This document shows, piece by piece, positions 9,670 through 17,709 of a stretch of 60,098 bases of DNA. The position numbers and the translations under genes are program-made. Within the stretch, counting starts at the first letter, position 1. The number at the start of each line of letters is the position of its first letter. A model generated the notes under the pieces. The model had not been told where the DNA came from, did not search any database, and saw nothing but the letters and a program-made list of their open reading frames with translations. The stretch comes from Pirellula staleyi DSM 6068. Its GTDB lineage: Bacteria; Planctomycetota; Planctomycetia; Pirellulales; Pirellulaceae. The stretch is taken from positions 1-60,098 of the forward strand of contig CAMCMB010000043.1 in NCBI GenBank assembly GCA_945875845.1. The letters run 5' to 3'.

Positions 9670-11187
9670 CTACCGATAGAGCGGCTTCAGTTTATTCTCT
9701 AAGTATTGCAGCAATGGCTTGGACGAGAGCTTTTCGCCCGCTGCCGACGCAATCAACTCGGTCGGTTTGTAGCAGCGTCCATGCTTGTGCACGTTCGTTC
9801 TCAACCAATCGAGCAGCGGACGAAACTCCCCTTTGCCGATCATTTCGCTGATATCTCCAAGCTCACGCTCGGCCGCGACCATGAGCTGCGCCGCAAAAAT
9901 GTTTCCAAGCGTATACGTCGGAAAGTAGCCAATCAGCCCAGCGGCCCAATGGACATCTTGCATTACCCCCTCGCTGTCGTTTGCAGGTCGGACCCCTAGG
10001 TACGCTTCGTACCGATCCGCCCAAGCCCGTGGCAGATCATCACATTTCAAGTTCCCATCGATCAGCTCCCGCTCCAATTCAAAGCGAAGCAAGATGTGCA
10101 AGTTGTACGTCGCTTCGTCGGCTTCAATTCGTACTAGACTGGCCTCCACACGATTCAAATCCGCGTAAATACGATCGACGGAAACATGGTTTAAGGAGGG
10201 GAACCACTTTTGGGCATGAGGCAAACACCAATGCCAAAACGCTTTCGATCGGCCAACCATGTTTTCCCACAACCGCGACTGCGACTCATGAACGCCCAGG
10301 GAGGCGGCACATCCAGCAGGCAATCCAAACCACTCCGGTGAAAGGCCTTGTTCGTACATGCCGTGCCCGGCTTCGTGCAACGTGCCATAAAGCCCGCTGC
10401 TGAAGGAATGTGCGTCGTACCGAGTCAAGATGCGGTGGTCGTGTGGTCCGAGCGTTGTGCAAAAGGGATGAATGGTTTCGTCCAATCGTCCTCGTTCAAA
10501 CTCAAAGCCGACTTGAGCAGCCACCCAATGCGAAAATTCTTTCTGCTTTGCAATATCAAATTCACCCAGGATCGACTTGCCATCGGGGCCGGATCCGGAT
10601 TGCGTCAGGCCTTGCACAAGTGGGACGAGTTGCTCTCTGAGTTCCGAGAACACCTCCATGATGTTAGCGGTGAGTGCATCCTCTTCATATTGATCCAACA
10701 GGCTGTCGTACTTGCAGGGGCTGCCGTTGGCTAAGATGGCGGCTTCCTCGCGTCGCAATTGGACGATTTCGGTGAGGTGTGGCAGAAAGGAAGCAAAGTC
10801 GTTTTTCGGTTTCGCTTCCGACCATATCTGTTGCCCGACAGTGACGGCATGCGCGATTCGTTTGACTAAATCCTGTGGCAGTTGAACATTCTTGTCAAAA
10901 TCGCGTTTTAAACCACGTATGGATGCGCCGACTTCGCTATTCGGGTTCTGAGCAAGTTCCGAATGAGAAAGCTCGTTTAACCATCCGCCTAGTTCCTGGC
11001 TAGTCTTGCGCTGGTGGACGAGACCGCTCAGGAATGTGACTTGATCGGCGCGATTCGGGGCTGCATGGTAGGGTAAGCCCGTGTGTTCATCCCATTCCAA
11101 CAGGGCAAGCGTACTCTCGAGCAAGGCGGTCTCGCGAACATAATTGTAGGTAAGTTGAAAAACGGTTTGAGATTGGCTTGACTTCAA
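9670..11187 (-). CDS. Carboxypeptidase Taq (M32 family metallocarboxypeptidase)
   Basis: This metal-dependent carboxypeptidase removes residues from peptide C-termini, probably in the cytoplasm. The M32 active-site motif HEAGHGMYEQGL is present, as are the family segments DEHTGLPYHA near the N-terminus, HPFCTTLGPHDHRILTRY before the zinc site, and GYFPTYTLGNIFAAQ near the C-terminus. The open frame extends upstream to 11352, but that 5' part lies inside a dispersed repeat. A TTG at 11187 is preceded by GGAG with 6 nt spacing and gives 505 residues, the usual family length of about 500. I therefore take that start. It appears monocistronic. Confidence 0.92.
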   Translation of the reverse strand: MKSSQSQTVFQLTYNYVRETALLESTLALLEWDEHTGLPYHAAPNRADQVTFLSGLVHQRKTSQELGGWLNELSHSELAQNPNSEVGASIRGLKRDFDKNVQLPQDLVKRIAHAVTVGQQIWSEAKPKNDFASFLPHLTEIVQLRREEAAILANGSPCKYDSLLDQYEEDALTANIMEVFSELREQLVPLVQGLTQSGSGPDGKSILGEFDIAKQKEFSHWVAAQVGFEFERGRLDETIHPFCTTLGPHDHRILTRYDAHSFSSGLYGTLHEAGHGMYEQGLSPEWFGLPAGCAASLGVHESQSRLWENMVGRSKAFWHWCLPHAQKWFPSLNHVSVDRIYADLNRVEASLVRIEADEATYNLHILLRFELERELIDGNLKCDDLPRAWADRYEAYLGVRPANDSEGVMQDVHWAAGLIGYFPTYTLGNIFAAQLMVAAERELGDISEMIGKGEFRPLLDWLRTNVHKHGRCYKPTELIASAAGEKLSSKPLLQYLENKLKPLYR

Positions 11188-11193
11188 TTTTAA

Positions 11194-11197
11194 CTCC
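11194..11197 (-). promoter_or_regulatory. Ribosome-binding site deciding the M32 carboxypeptidase start
   Basis: GGAG on the minus strand lies 6 nt before the TTG at 11187. Confidence 0.5.
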
Positions 11198-11316
11198 AAG
11201 GATTTGGGGCTCGTTCGCCTTGAGAGGCGATCGAGCGCTGCGGATGGACGCAACGCAGCCATGTATGATAGTGTCGGAGATGAAATCGATGTAGGCTCGT
11301 GCGGAGGATAGCATTG

Positions 11317-11387
11317 AAACATCTTTGCAATGTCATATGCATTGGAAACCAATGGGAGGGCGAGGCTCCTGCCGAGCTTAATACGCC
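11317..11387 (-). repeat. 71-bp dispersed repeat, copy 1 (inverted relative to copy 2)
   Basis: The reverse complement of these 71 bases matches 15590-15660 with 3 mismatches by eye. It contains one arm of the GGGAGGGCGAGGCTCCTGCC palindrome family. The element overlaps the spurious 5' extension of the M32 gene. Confidence 0.85.
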
Positions 11388-11400
11388 ACGGGTTCCTCCA

Positions 11401-11503
11401 AGCCCGCAGGGCCAGGTGTTCGGTAGCCCGCAGGGCTCATGGATTTGATAGCCCAACGGGCTTACATAACCTAGCCCAGGGCAGAGCGCAGCGCCGCCCT
11501 GGG
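11401..11503. repeat. Cluster of short GC-rich palindromes
   Basis: AGCCCGCAGGGC-type palindromes occur at 11401, 11425 and 11450 (the last as AGCCCAACGGGCT), about 25 bp apart. An inverted pair CCCAGGGC/GCCCTGGG follows at 11475-11503. The AGCCCAACGGGCT unit recurs at 15472-15484. They look like REP-type extragenic palindromes. Confidence 0.75.
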
Positions 11504-11599
11504 GCGTGATGAAAAAAAGGGTCCGAATTGCCGTGAAGGGGCCAAACGGACCAATCAATCATTTGCGAAGTATTGTGCTCGGCCCCGTCCGGGCACGCA

Positions 11600-11641
11600 A
11601 ATCTCAAATCTCAAATCCCTAATCCCTAATCCCTAATCCCT
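11600..11641 (+). repeat. Tandem 7-bp repeat
   Basis: Six consecutive 7-bp units are visible, two AATCTCA followed by four AATCCCT. The remaining bases up to 11800 upstream of the transporter hold no other clear structure. Confidence 0.85.
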
Positions 11642-11802
11642 AGACCGATGCATTCCTCGCTCGCGATCGACTACAATTGGTTTTGAATGAGCGTGCCTGG
11701 CTTATATCGGATCAATAAACCTTTCCTTTCTGTTTCGAGTAAATCACCATCGCAACCAACACTAGTCCTCTCGATTCGGCTCGCATCAAGGCATACTTTC
11801 GA

Positions 11803-13104
11803 TTGGTGCCCCTATTGTTCCTTTGCTACATCATCGCGTACGTGGATCGAACCAACGTAGCAGTAGCGAAGCTCACCATGGGCGAGGATCTTCCCGCGTT
11901 TGACAGTTGGGTATTTGGTTTCGGAGGTGGGATTTTTTTTCTGGGGTACTTTCTGCTTGAGATACCTGGGTCTTTGATCGTCGAACGCTGGAGCGCTCGA
12001 AAATGGATTTGCAGGATCATGGTGACGTGGGGGTTTATGGCAGCAGCGACGGCCTTTGTGCAGACACCGATGCAGTTCTACATCGTGCGTTTTTTGTTGG
12101 GAGTTGCAGAAGCAGGTTTTTTTCCGGGCGTCATTGTCTACTTAACGCACTGGTTCCCTTCCAAAGATCGCTCTCGCGCGATCTCGTATTTCTTGATTGC
12201 CTCCCCGCTTGCCATGATGATTGGGCCAGCCATTTCGCGATTGTTTATTGATATTGGCAGGACGCACATGGTCGATGGCCAAATGGTCACCAACCCATTG
12301 CTGCTTGGGCTAAAGGGGTGGCAATGGATTTACATTTTTTGGGGTATACCGGCGGTGATTGCGGGTTTCGTCGTGCTGTTTTACCTCACCGATCGTCCAA
12401 GATTTGCCAAATGGCTTACGGAGGAAGAACGCAACGCCTTGGAAGCAGAACTAGCGCGGGAAAAAGCCCTGCGTGCCAATACGAGTCACCATTCTGTGAT
12501 GACGGCTCTGTTGAGCCCTCGCGTCCTGCTGCTTTCGTTGGCATACTTCGGTATCGTCACAGCGAACTACGGCATCGAGTTCTTCTTGCCTAGTATCTTG
12601 CAGCAGTGGTACCAACTGGAGCCATCGCGGGTGGCACTGCTCGTTATGATTCCGTCCTTGCTCGTCATCCCAGGTCAGCTTTTTATCGGTTGGAGTTCGG
12701 ACCGATTCCATGAACGTCGATGGCACTCGGTGTTACCGGTTGTCATCGGAGCGACGTTGCTAGTGCTCTCAACCTTGACGCGTGGCAACATTTACCTGTC
12801 CGTGCTTTGTTTTTCCGTTGCAGCGGCTGGGATGAAGTCCTATATGCCTGCGTTTTGGTCATTACCTAGTCTTTTTTTGACCTCTTCTGCTGCGGCGGGA
12901 AGTGTAGGGATGATCAACTCCATCGGAAATTTGGGCGGTTTTCTCGGCCCAACCGTGATGGGGTATGTGGATTCCACTTTGGGTTCGTACGTCTATGGTT
13001 TATTCTTTCTAAGTTTCACGAGCATTTGTTCTGCGGCATTGATTGCCGTGCTCCCATTGCGTCAACCTCAAATGCATGTTCCGGTCGAGAAGTCTGGACC
13101 CTGA
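11803..13104 (+). CDS. MFS transporter, anion:cation symporter type
   Basis: This is a twelve-helix major facilitator protein, about 433 residues. The start of helix 1 (LLFLCYIIAYVDRTNVAVAK) and the loop 2-3 region (GSLIVERWSARKWI) are typical of the ACS family, which imports organic anions such as phthalate or hexuronates. The C-terminal half has the matching GWSSDRFHERRW loop. The N-terminus is short. The frame stays open upstream to 11743 without an ATG, so the true start is either this GTG, the TTG just before it, or a rare codon. Substrate unknown. A sulfatase remnant follows, which would fit an old sugar or sulfated-glycan uptake locus. Confidence 0.88.
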   Translation: MVPLLFLCYIIAYVDRTNVAVAKLTMGEDLPAFDSWVFGFGGGIFFLGYFLLEIPGSLIVERWSARKWICRIMVTWGFMAAATAFVQTPMQFYIVRFLLGVAEAGFFPGVIVYLTHWFPSKDRSRAISYFLIASPLAMMIGPAISRLFIDIGRTHMVDGQMVTNPLLLGLKGWQWIYIFWGIPAVIAGFVVLFYLTDRPRFAKWLTEEERNALEAELAREKALRANTSHHSVMTALLSPRVLLLSLAYFGIVTANYGIEFFLPSILQQWYQLEPSRVALLVMIPSLLVIPGQLFIGWSSDRFHERRWHSVLPVVIGATLLVLSTLTRGNIYLSVLCFSVAAAGMKSYMPAFWSLPSLFLTSSAAAGSVGMINSIGNLGGFLGPTVMGYVDSTLGSYVYGLFFLSFTSICSAALIAVLPLRQPQMHVPVEKSGP

Positions 13105-13191
13105 GATGAATTAAGGATGTCAACGTGCTCCACATCATCCCACTGGCGACAAGATGCGCGAGCGCCGTTGGTAGCCTTTTTATTTTGATGA

Positions 13192-13470
13192 TATCCGCAC
13201 CCAGAAATAGCACATGACCGTGACTCGTTCTATGGCGTAGACGATCTGCCTGACCTAGCACTTCGCAGTGGGCGATGGAAACTACTGTGTGAGTACGACG
13301 GTTCCGACGCCGAACTTTACAACCTGCAAATCGATCGGTCTGAGTCCGCCAATGTCGCTGCCGAAAACTTGCACATCGTCGCTGAGTTAACCCAGTCACT
13401 TCTCGCTTGGCACAAGAGTATGCCGGCCGACAACGGAGCCACCTTCCGTGACCTTGCCGCTCAGAGGGCG
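13192..13470 (+). pseudogene. C-terminal remnant of a sulfatase gene
   Basis: In the frame that later becomes the carbamoyltransferase, translation gives DDLPDLALRSGRWKLLCEYD, then GSDAELYNLQIDRSESANVA, then LTQSLLAWHKSMPADNG. This is the standard tail of planctomycete arylsulfatases. Two stop codons at about 13187-13192 precede it, and no catalytic CxPSR region or N-terminal domain is present between the transporter and this point. I read it as what is left of a larger deleted gene. It is not expected to be functional. Confidence 0.75.
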
Positions 13471-13608
13471 CCGGTGGAGCTCGACCACGTCGAACTCAAG
13501 GGAAGCGAAAAATCGAGAAAGCGGGACTTCGAATCCGCGCCTTGTTCGCAACAGCACCAACTTCATCATGCATTCCCTGAAAAGATCGTAAGCATTAAAC
13601 TAACGCCC

Positions 13609-15447
13609 ATGACAGCGATCCTAGGTATTTCGGCGTTCTATCATGACTCCGCTGCCGCGTTGGTGGTAGATGGTGAAATTGTCGCTGCAGCGCAAGAAGA
13701 GCGTTTCAGCCGGCGGAAGCACGATCCTCGTTTTCCAATGCACGCCGTCGATTTCTGTTTGCGCCGAGCTGGGATAACGGCACGGCAGCTCGATTACGTT
13801 GGCTTTTATGATAAACCGTTGACGAAATTCGAACGATTGCTCCAGACGTATCTAGCCTTTGCGCCAGCAGGATACGCTTCGTTTCGACAAGCCCTGCCGC
13901 TGTGGTTGAAACAGAAACTGCATGTCCCTCGCGAGATTCGCAACGCGTTGCCAGGTTACGAGCGACGAATCGTCTTTCTCGACCATCATCAGTCGCATGC
14001 GGCAAGCGCTTTTTTGCCTTCACCGTTTGACGATGCGGCCATCCTCACTATGGATGGAGTCGGCGAATGGTCGACGACTTGCGTTGGGTACGGACAGGGA
14101 AACAAACTGAAGCTAATTCAAGAGATTCGTTTTCCGCATTCTCTTGGGTTGTTTTACTCTGCGTTCACTTACTACACTGGATTTCGAGTGAACAGCGGCG
14201 AATACAAACTCATGGGACTAGCACCCTACGGCCAGCCACGGTTTGTGGAGCCGATCGTGTCGCACTTGCTCGATCTGAAGCCCGACGGGTCGATACGGAT
14301 GGACATGAGCTACTTCAACTATTGTCAAGGCTTGACAATGACGGGGCCGAAATTCCATCGCTTGTTCGGCGGCGCACCGCGACAGCCCGAATCACCCATC
14401 ACGCAGCGCGAGATGGATTTGGCTGCCTCCGTTCAAGCGGTTACCGAAGAAGTCATGTTGCGTATGGCTCGGCACGCGCATCGAGTAACGGGTGCGAGGA
14501 ATCTAGTTCTGGCTGGAGGTGTCGCCTTGAATTGTGTGGGCAATGGCCGCATTTTACGGGAAGGGCCGTTTGACAAAATTTGGATTCAGCCGGCTGCTGG
14601 CGATGCGGGGGGGGCGCTGGGGACGGCACTGTTTATCTGGCACCAGTTGCTGGACCGACCGCGAACGGTTCGGCTCGAGGACAGCCAGCAGGGTTCGTTC
14701 CTTGGCCCAGATTTTTCCGATGCAGATGTTTGTTTGATGCTGGATCAGCAGCAAGCTGTTTATCGTCGCTTTGAATCCGATGACTTGCTGTGTGATGAAG
14801 TCGCGAAGCGAATTGCTTCCGAACAAGTTGTCGGCTGGTTTCAAGGGCGGATGGAATTCGGCCCTCGAGCGTTAGGCGCACGCAGCATCTTGGCCGATGC
14901 GCGCAGCCCGCAGATGCAGTCGGTGATGAATCTCAAAATTAAGTTCCGAGAGTCGTTCCGCCCATTCGCACCGATCGTTCTCAAAGAGTACGCCGATCAA
15001 TACTTTGAAATGCAGCCAGGAGTTGACAGCCCTTACATGTTGCTTGTTGCGCCTGTGCGTCCAGAGAGGCGACTTGCGATAGACGATTCCGCGAATCACG
15101 TTTTTGGGATCGAGAAATTGAATGTGCCTCGATCCGAAATTCCTGCGGTGACGCATGTTGACTATTCCGCCCGAATCCAAACAGTCGATGCCCTTCGCAA
15201 TCCACTGTTGCACAAATTGTTGAGTCGCTTCCATCAATTGACCGATTGTCCCGTGATGATTAACACGAGCTTCAACGTTCGCAGCGAGCCGATTGTTTGC
15301 ACGCCGCTCGATGCCTACCGTTGCTTTATGATGACCGACATGGACGCGTTGGTGCTTGGAAAGCAATGGTTGCTCAAATCCGAGCAACCGCTGCCGCTCG
15401 ATCCAGCCGCGAGAAGCAATTACTTGAAACAGTTCGAATCAGACTAG
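13609..15447 (+). CDS. Carbamoyltransferase, NodU/CmcH/SxtI family
   Basis: This enzyme transfers a carbamoyl group from carbamoyl phosphate, through carbamoyl-adenylate, to a hydroxyl on a sugar or small molecule. It is 612 residues from the ATG at 13609; the frame extends upstream only into sulfatase debris. The N-terminal Kae1-like domain shows ILGISAFYHDSAAALVVDG, a DHHQSHAASAF metal-binding segment at 125-135 and TMDGVGEWSTT. The C-terminal domain has the carbamoyl-adenylate site segments GRMEFGPRALGARSILADAR, RPFAPIVL and SFNVRSEPIVCTP. An 8-base G run lies at 14607-14614. SxtJ- and SxtK-like genes follow, as in saxitoxin-type sxtIJK. The acceptor is unknown. Confidence 0.93.
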   Translation: MTAILGISAFYHDSAAALVVDGEIVAAAQEERFSRRKHDPRFPMHAVDFCLRRAGITARQLDYVGFYDKPLTKFERLLQTYLAFAPAGYASFRQALPLWLKQKLHVPREIRNALPGYERRIVFLDHHQSHAASAFLPSPFDDAAILTMDGVGEWSTTCVGYGQGNKLKLIQEIRFPHSLGLFYSAFTYYTGFRVNSGEYKLMGLAPYGQPRFVEPIVSHLLDLKPDGSIRMDMSYFNYCQGLTMTGPKFHRLFGGAPRQPESPITQREMDLAASVQAVTEEVMLRMARHAHRVTGARNLVLAGGVALNCVGNGRILREGPFDKIWIQPAAGDAGGALGTALFIWHQLLDRPRTVRLEDSQQGSFLGPDFSDADVCLMLDQQQAVYRRFESDDLLCDEVAKRIASEQVVGWFQGRMEFGPRALGARSILADARSPQMQSVMNLKIKFRESFRPFAPIVLKEYADQYFEMQPGVDSPYMLLVAPVRPERRLAIDDSANHVFGIEKLNVPRSEIPAVTHVDYSARIQTVDALRNPLLHKLLSRFHQLTDCPVMINTSFNVRSEPIVCTPLDAYRCFMMTDMDALVLGKQWLLKSEQPLPLDPAARSNYLKQFESD

Positions 15448-15471
15448 TTCGCCTGTCATGAGTTTGTGAAT

Positions 15472-15484
15472 AGCCCAACGGGCT
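15472..15484. repeat. Short palindrome AGCCCAACGGGCT
   Basis: Identical to the copy at 11450-11462. It lies 25 bp after the carbamoyltransferase stop and may form a small hairpin. Confidence 0.7.
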
Positions 15485-15561
15485 AAATTTCATTTGTCGG
15501 GTGGCGTGAGGCAACCCCTGGTAACATGTTTTCCTCGACTTTGCCCGATCCATTCCTTGTT

Positions 15562-15624
15562 TGGGAGGGTGAGGCTCCTGCCGAACCATGGCGTATTAAG
15601 CTCGGCAGGAGCCTCGCCCTCCCA
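15562..15624. repeat. Long REP-like palindrome
   Basis: The arms 15562-15584 and 15602-15624 are 23 bp each and complementary except at one position, with a 17-nt loop. A third, partial arm follows near 15664. I associate this sequence with repeats found throughout planctomycete genomes. Confidence 0.85.
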
Positions 15625-15660
15625 TTGGTTTCCAATGCATTCGCCATTGCAAAGATGTTT
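15590..15660 (+). repeat. 71-bp dispersed repeat, copy 2
   Basis: Near-identical inverted copy of 11317-11387. It shares its left part with the palindrome at 15562-15624. Together these repeats fill the gap between the carbamoyltransferase and the SxtJ-like gene. Confidence 0.85.
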
Positions 15661-15757
15661 AGAGCAGGAGCCTCCCCCTCCCACTTGGACCCCTGGGCTG
15701 GTAGATTGAAGTCGGCAGCGAGTCTGAGTCAAGCCGAGCGACAAAACAGCAATTGCA

Positions 15758-16165
15758 ATGAGCCTCATCGAAATCAATTGGTCGCCTAGTTCGCGACAAC
15801 TTCGCCAATTTGGTGTTCTGTGCCTGCTTGCCATTCCGCTGATAGGGTGGCTTTGGAGCGCAAGCCCAGCAGTTATCGGGATGCTCGTCGGTGTTGGTGG
15901 CGCGATGGCTACGGTGGCTTGGCTACGACCGCGCTGGCTTCGCCCGGTCTTTATCGGTCTGCTGATTGCTGCGGCTCCACTTAGCATGATTTTTGGTGAG
16001 CTCTCGATGTTGTTGCTCTACTTTGGTGTTTTTCTGCCTATCGGAATCTTGTTTCGACTGCTCCGCCGGGATGCATTGCAACTTAGAATGAATCGAAATC
16101 AGGAAACGTATTGGCAATCCAAAACCGAACCTAAAGACTTAGCGAGTTACTATCGCAGGTTCTGA
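15758..16165 (+). CDS. SxtJ-like membrane protein
   Basis: The protein has 135 residues. A short polar start (SLIEINWSPSSRQLRQFG) leads to four hydrophobic stretches at about 19-110. The C-terminal tail is polar and ends EPKDLASYYRRF. This layout and tail resemble the SxtJ family, small membrane proteins encoded next to NodU-type carbamoyltransferases. Their biochemical role is not established. The gene lies 310 bp after the carbamoyltransferase, separated by repeats, and 21 bp before the SxtK-like gene. I assign the family from memory of its shape and context. Confidence 0.75.
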   Translation: MSLIEINWSPSSRQLRQFGVLCLLAIPLIGWLWSASPAVIGMLVGVGGAMATVAWLRPRWLRPVFIGLLIAAAPLSMIFGELSMLLLYFGVFLPIGILFRLLRRDALQLRMNRNQETYWQSKTEPKDLASYYRRF

Positions 16166-16186
16166 GAACTCAATTCGAAAAACAAC

Positions 16187-16387
16187 ATGTCCGATCCCGA
16201 AAAGAAGAACGAGTTCGAAAAGGCTGGCGACGAGCCACCCTTGAACCTGATTCAAGAGTTCACGCAATTTGTCCTTGAGAACAAAGCATGGTGGTTGATC
16301 CCCATTCTTCTCTCGCTCGGATTGATTGGGGTGGTCGTCCTGCTAAGTTCAACGGGGGCCGCCCCTTTCATTTACACGTTGTTTTGA
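16187..16387 (+). CDS. DUF5989 / SxtK-like single-span membrane protein
   Basis: The protein has 66 residues. A charged N-terminus (SDPEKKNEFEKAGDE) is followed by the family core LIQEFTQFVLENKAWWLIPI and one membrane helix ending in APFIYTLF. This matches DUF5989, found beside carbamoyltransferases and SxtJ proteins. Function is unknown; the constant neighbourhood suggests a membrane complex with them. The stop is 2 bp before the start of the next gene, which suggests coupled translation. Confidence 0.82.
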   Translation: MSDPEKKNEFEKAGDEPPLNLIQEFTQFVLENKAWWLIPILLSLGLIGVVVLLSSTGAAPFIYTLF

Positions 16388-16389
16388 GC

Positions 16390-16866
16390 ATGAACATGGC
16401 CGACAGATTGTATTTTGCTTATGGGTCGAATTTAAACCTCGAGGACTTCGACGCGTGGTGTCGTCGAAATGGATTTCGACAATCGTTATTGAAGTATCAC
16501 TCCAACGCTCGCTTGCCTAGCTACGACCTCGCTTTCACACTCTATGCGGCGTCACGAAACGGCGGGGTGCTGGATCTAAAGCCGAGTGTGGGACGTTTGG
16601 TTCCAGGCGTGCTCTTTGAAGTTGGCGCGGAAGGCTGGAAAGCGCTCGACAAAAAGGAAGGTGTACCGACTGCGTATGAGCGTTTGGCGGTGACGGTGAT
16701 CAACGCATTGGAACAGCCCGTTGAGGCAATCTCGTATCAGGTCAGTGAAGGCAAAAAAAGCCCGTTTGTTGTTCCGGACGAATCCTATATCGAGATCGTT
16801 CGACAAGGATTGAAGGTATGGGGATATGATGATGCAATCTTGTTGGCCGCCGCGCAGAATCGGTGA
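16390..16866 (+). CDS. Gamma-glutamylcyclotransferase-like (AIG2/GGCT) protein
   Basis: The protein has 158 residues from the ATG at 16390; an ATG two codons later is equally possible. The N-terminal substrate loop YFAYGSNLN is diagnostic of the GGCT-like fold. LVPGVLFEV and a Glu in LDKKEG match the catalytic acid region. Family members convert gamma-glutamyl peptides to 5-oxoproline or cleave related isopeptides. The exact substrate is not predictable. It directly follows the SxtK-like gene and is probably in the same operon. Confidence 0.85.
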   Translation: MNMADRLYFAYGSNLNLEDFDAWCRRNGFRQSLLKYHSNARLPSYDLAFTLYAASRNGGVLDLKPSVGRLVPGVLFEVGAEGWKALDKKEGVPTAYERLAVTVINALEQPVEAISYQVSEGKKSPFVVPDESYIEIVRQGLKVWGYDDAILLAAAQNR

Positions 16867-16964
16867 GCGCTATCGCGAAAATCCCTTCTCACGAATATGA
16901 TTTGCATTGAACGAGGAGTCTCGGTTTTTTCCTTTCGGTAACTCTTTTCGAATTCGACAAACGA

Positions 16965-17240
16965 ATGGCACAAGCGATTGTTGACCCAGAGCAACTTCGA
17001 AATTTTGCGATGCAGCTCAAACGTTTTTCTGGACTGCTCGGTGACGCCTCGACCAAACTTTCGCAACAAATGCAGCAGTTGGCGATTTCCTGGCGCGACC
17101 AAGAACACATGAAGTTTTCGGTTGAATTCGAACAGGAAATGAAACAACTTGGCCGACTGATCGACGCAAGTGAACGCCATGTTCCCTACTTGATGCGCAA
17201 GGCTGAATTGATCGAGGAGTACCAACGGGGCCATGGCTGA
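16965..17240 (+). CDS. WXG100-like small helical protein
   Basis: The protein has 91 residues and is predicted to form a helical hairpin. A Trp at residue 43 in the turn (ISWRDQEHMKF) is where WXG100/ESAT-6-type type VII secretion substrates have WxG, but here the motif is WRD. The helices carry heptad patterns (QLRNFAMQLKRFSGLL and FEQEMKQLGRLI). Proteins of this length and Trp position in planctomycetes are often called WXG100-like. The gene overlaps the next one by 8 bp, so the two products probably act together. No EssC/EccC ATPase is in the window, so export is unproven. Confidence 0.6.
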   Translation: MAQAIVDPEQLRNFAMQLKRFSGLLGDASTKLSQQMQQLAISWRDQEHMKFSVEFEQEMKQLGRLIDASERHVPYLMRKAELIEEYQRGHG

Positions 17241-17709
17241 AGCAAACGTCAAGAGCGTAGAAGCAATCGAGGCGTTCATCGAATCGGTCGCCAAATTGCG
17301 CCACGATACAGGCAAGCAAACAGACGATATCCGCCAACAATTGCAACGCGTCTCGGCATGGCTCGAAAAAGAGCTGCCAGACTATTGGAGCAACGAAAAG
17401 CGAATCGCCGAGAAAAAATGGATCGAGGCTCGCCAAGACCTGCTTCGCTGCGAAGCCACCACACGAGCGGAGGACGATTCCCCCTGTTCCATCCAAAAAA
17501 AGATGCTACGAAAAGCAACCGAACGAAAAGCACTTTGCGAAGAACGATCGCGTTCAATCCCTCGATATGCGCTGGAGTGGAATCGGTTTTTACAAGAATT
17601 CTCGACCACCGTAAGACAACTAGACGATCTTTCGGAATCCAGTTTGCTCAATGCATGGAATCGGCTTCAAGCGATTCTGGAATCGCTCAAGAAATACGCG
17701 AATCTCTAA
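17233..17709 (+). CDS. Helical partner protein of unknown function
   Basis: The family is not recognised. The protein has 158 residues, nearly all predicted helical and highly charged, with probable coiled coils at about 5-60 and 85-150. There is no membrane segment or signal peptide. Its start overlaps the end of the WXG100-like gene (ATGGCTGA contains both the start and the stop), a sign of translational coupling. It may be a chaperone or binding partner of that protein. Confidence 0.65.
   Translation: MAEANVKSVEAIEAFIESVAKLRHDTGKQTDDIRQQLQRVSAWLEKELPDYWSNEKRIAEKKWIEARQDLLRCEATTRAEDDSPCSIQKKMLRKATERKALCEERSRSIPRYALEWNRFLQEFSTTVRQLDDLSESSLLNAWNRLQAILESLKKYANL

Noticed and set aside
11188-11352. 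N-terminal extension of the M32 carboxypeptidase frame
   Set aside because: It runs into a dispersed repeat and exceeds the family length; the TTG at 11187 has a good ribosome-binding site.
13369-13608. N-terminal extension of the carbamoyltransferase frame
   Set aside because: It encodes a sulfatase tail followed by unrelated residues; the family N-terminus ILGISAFYHDSA begins right after the ATG at 13609.
15494-15789. Short plus- and minus-strand frames in the repeat region after the carbamoyltransferase
   Set aside because: They are translations of the palindromic repeats, a known source of false genes.
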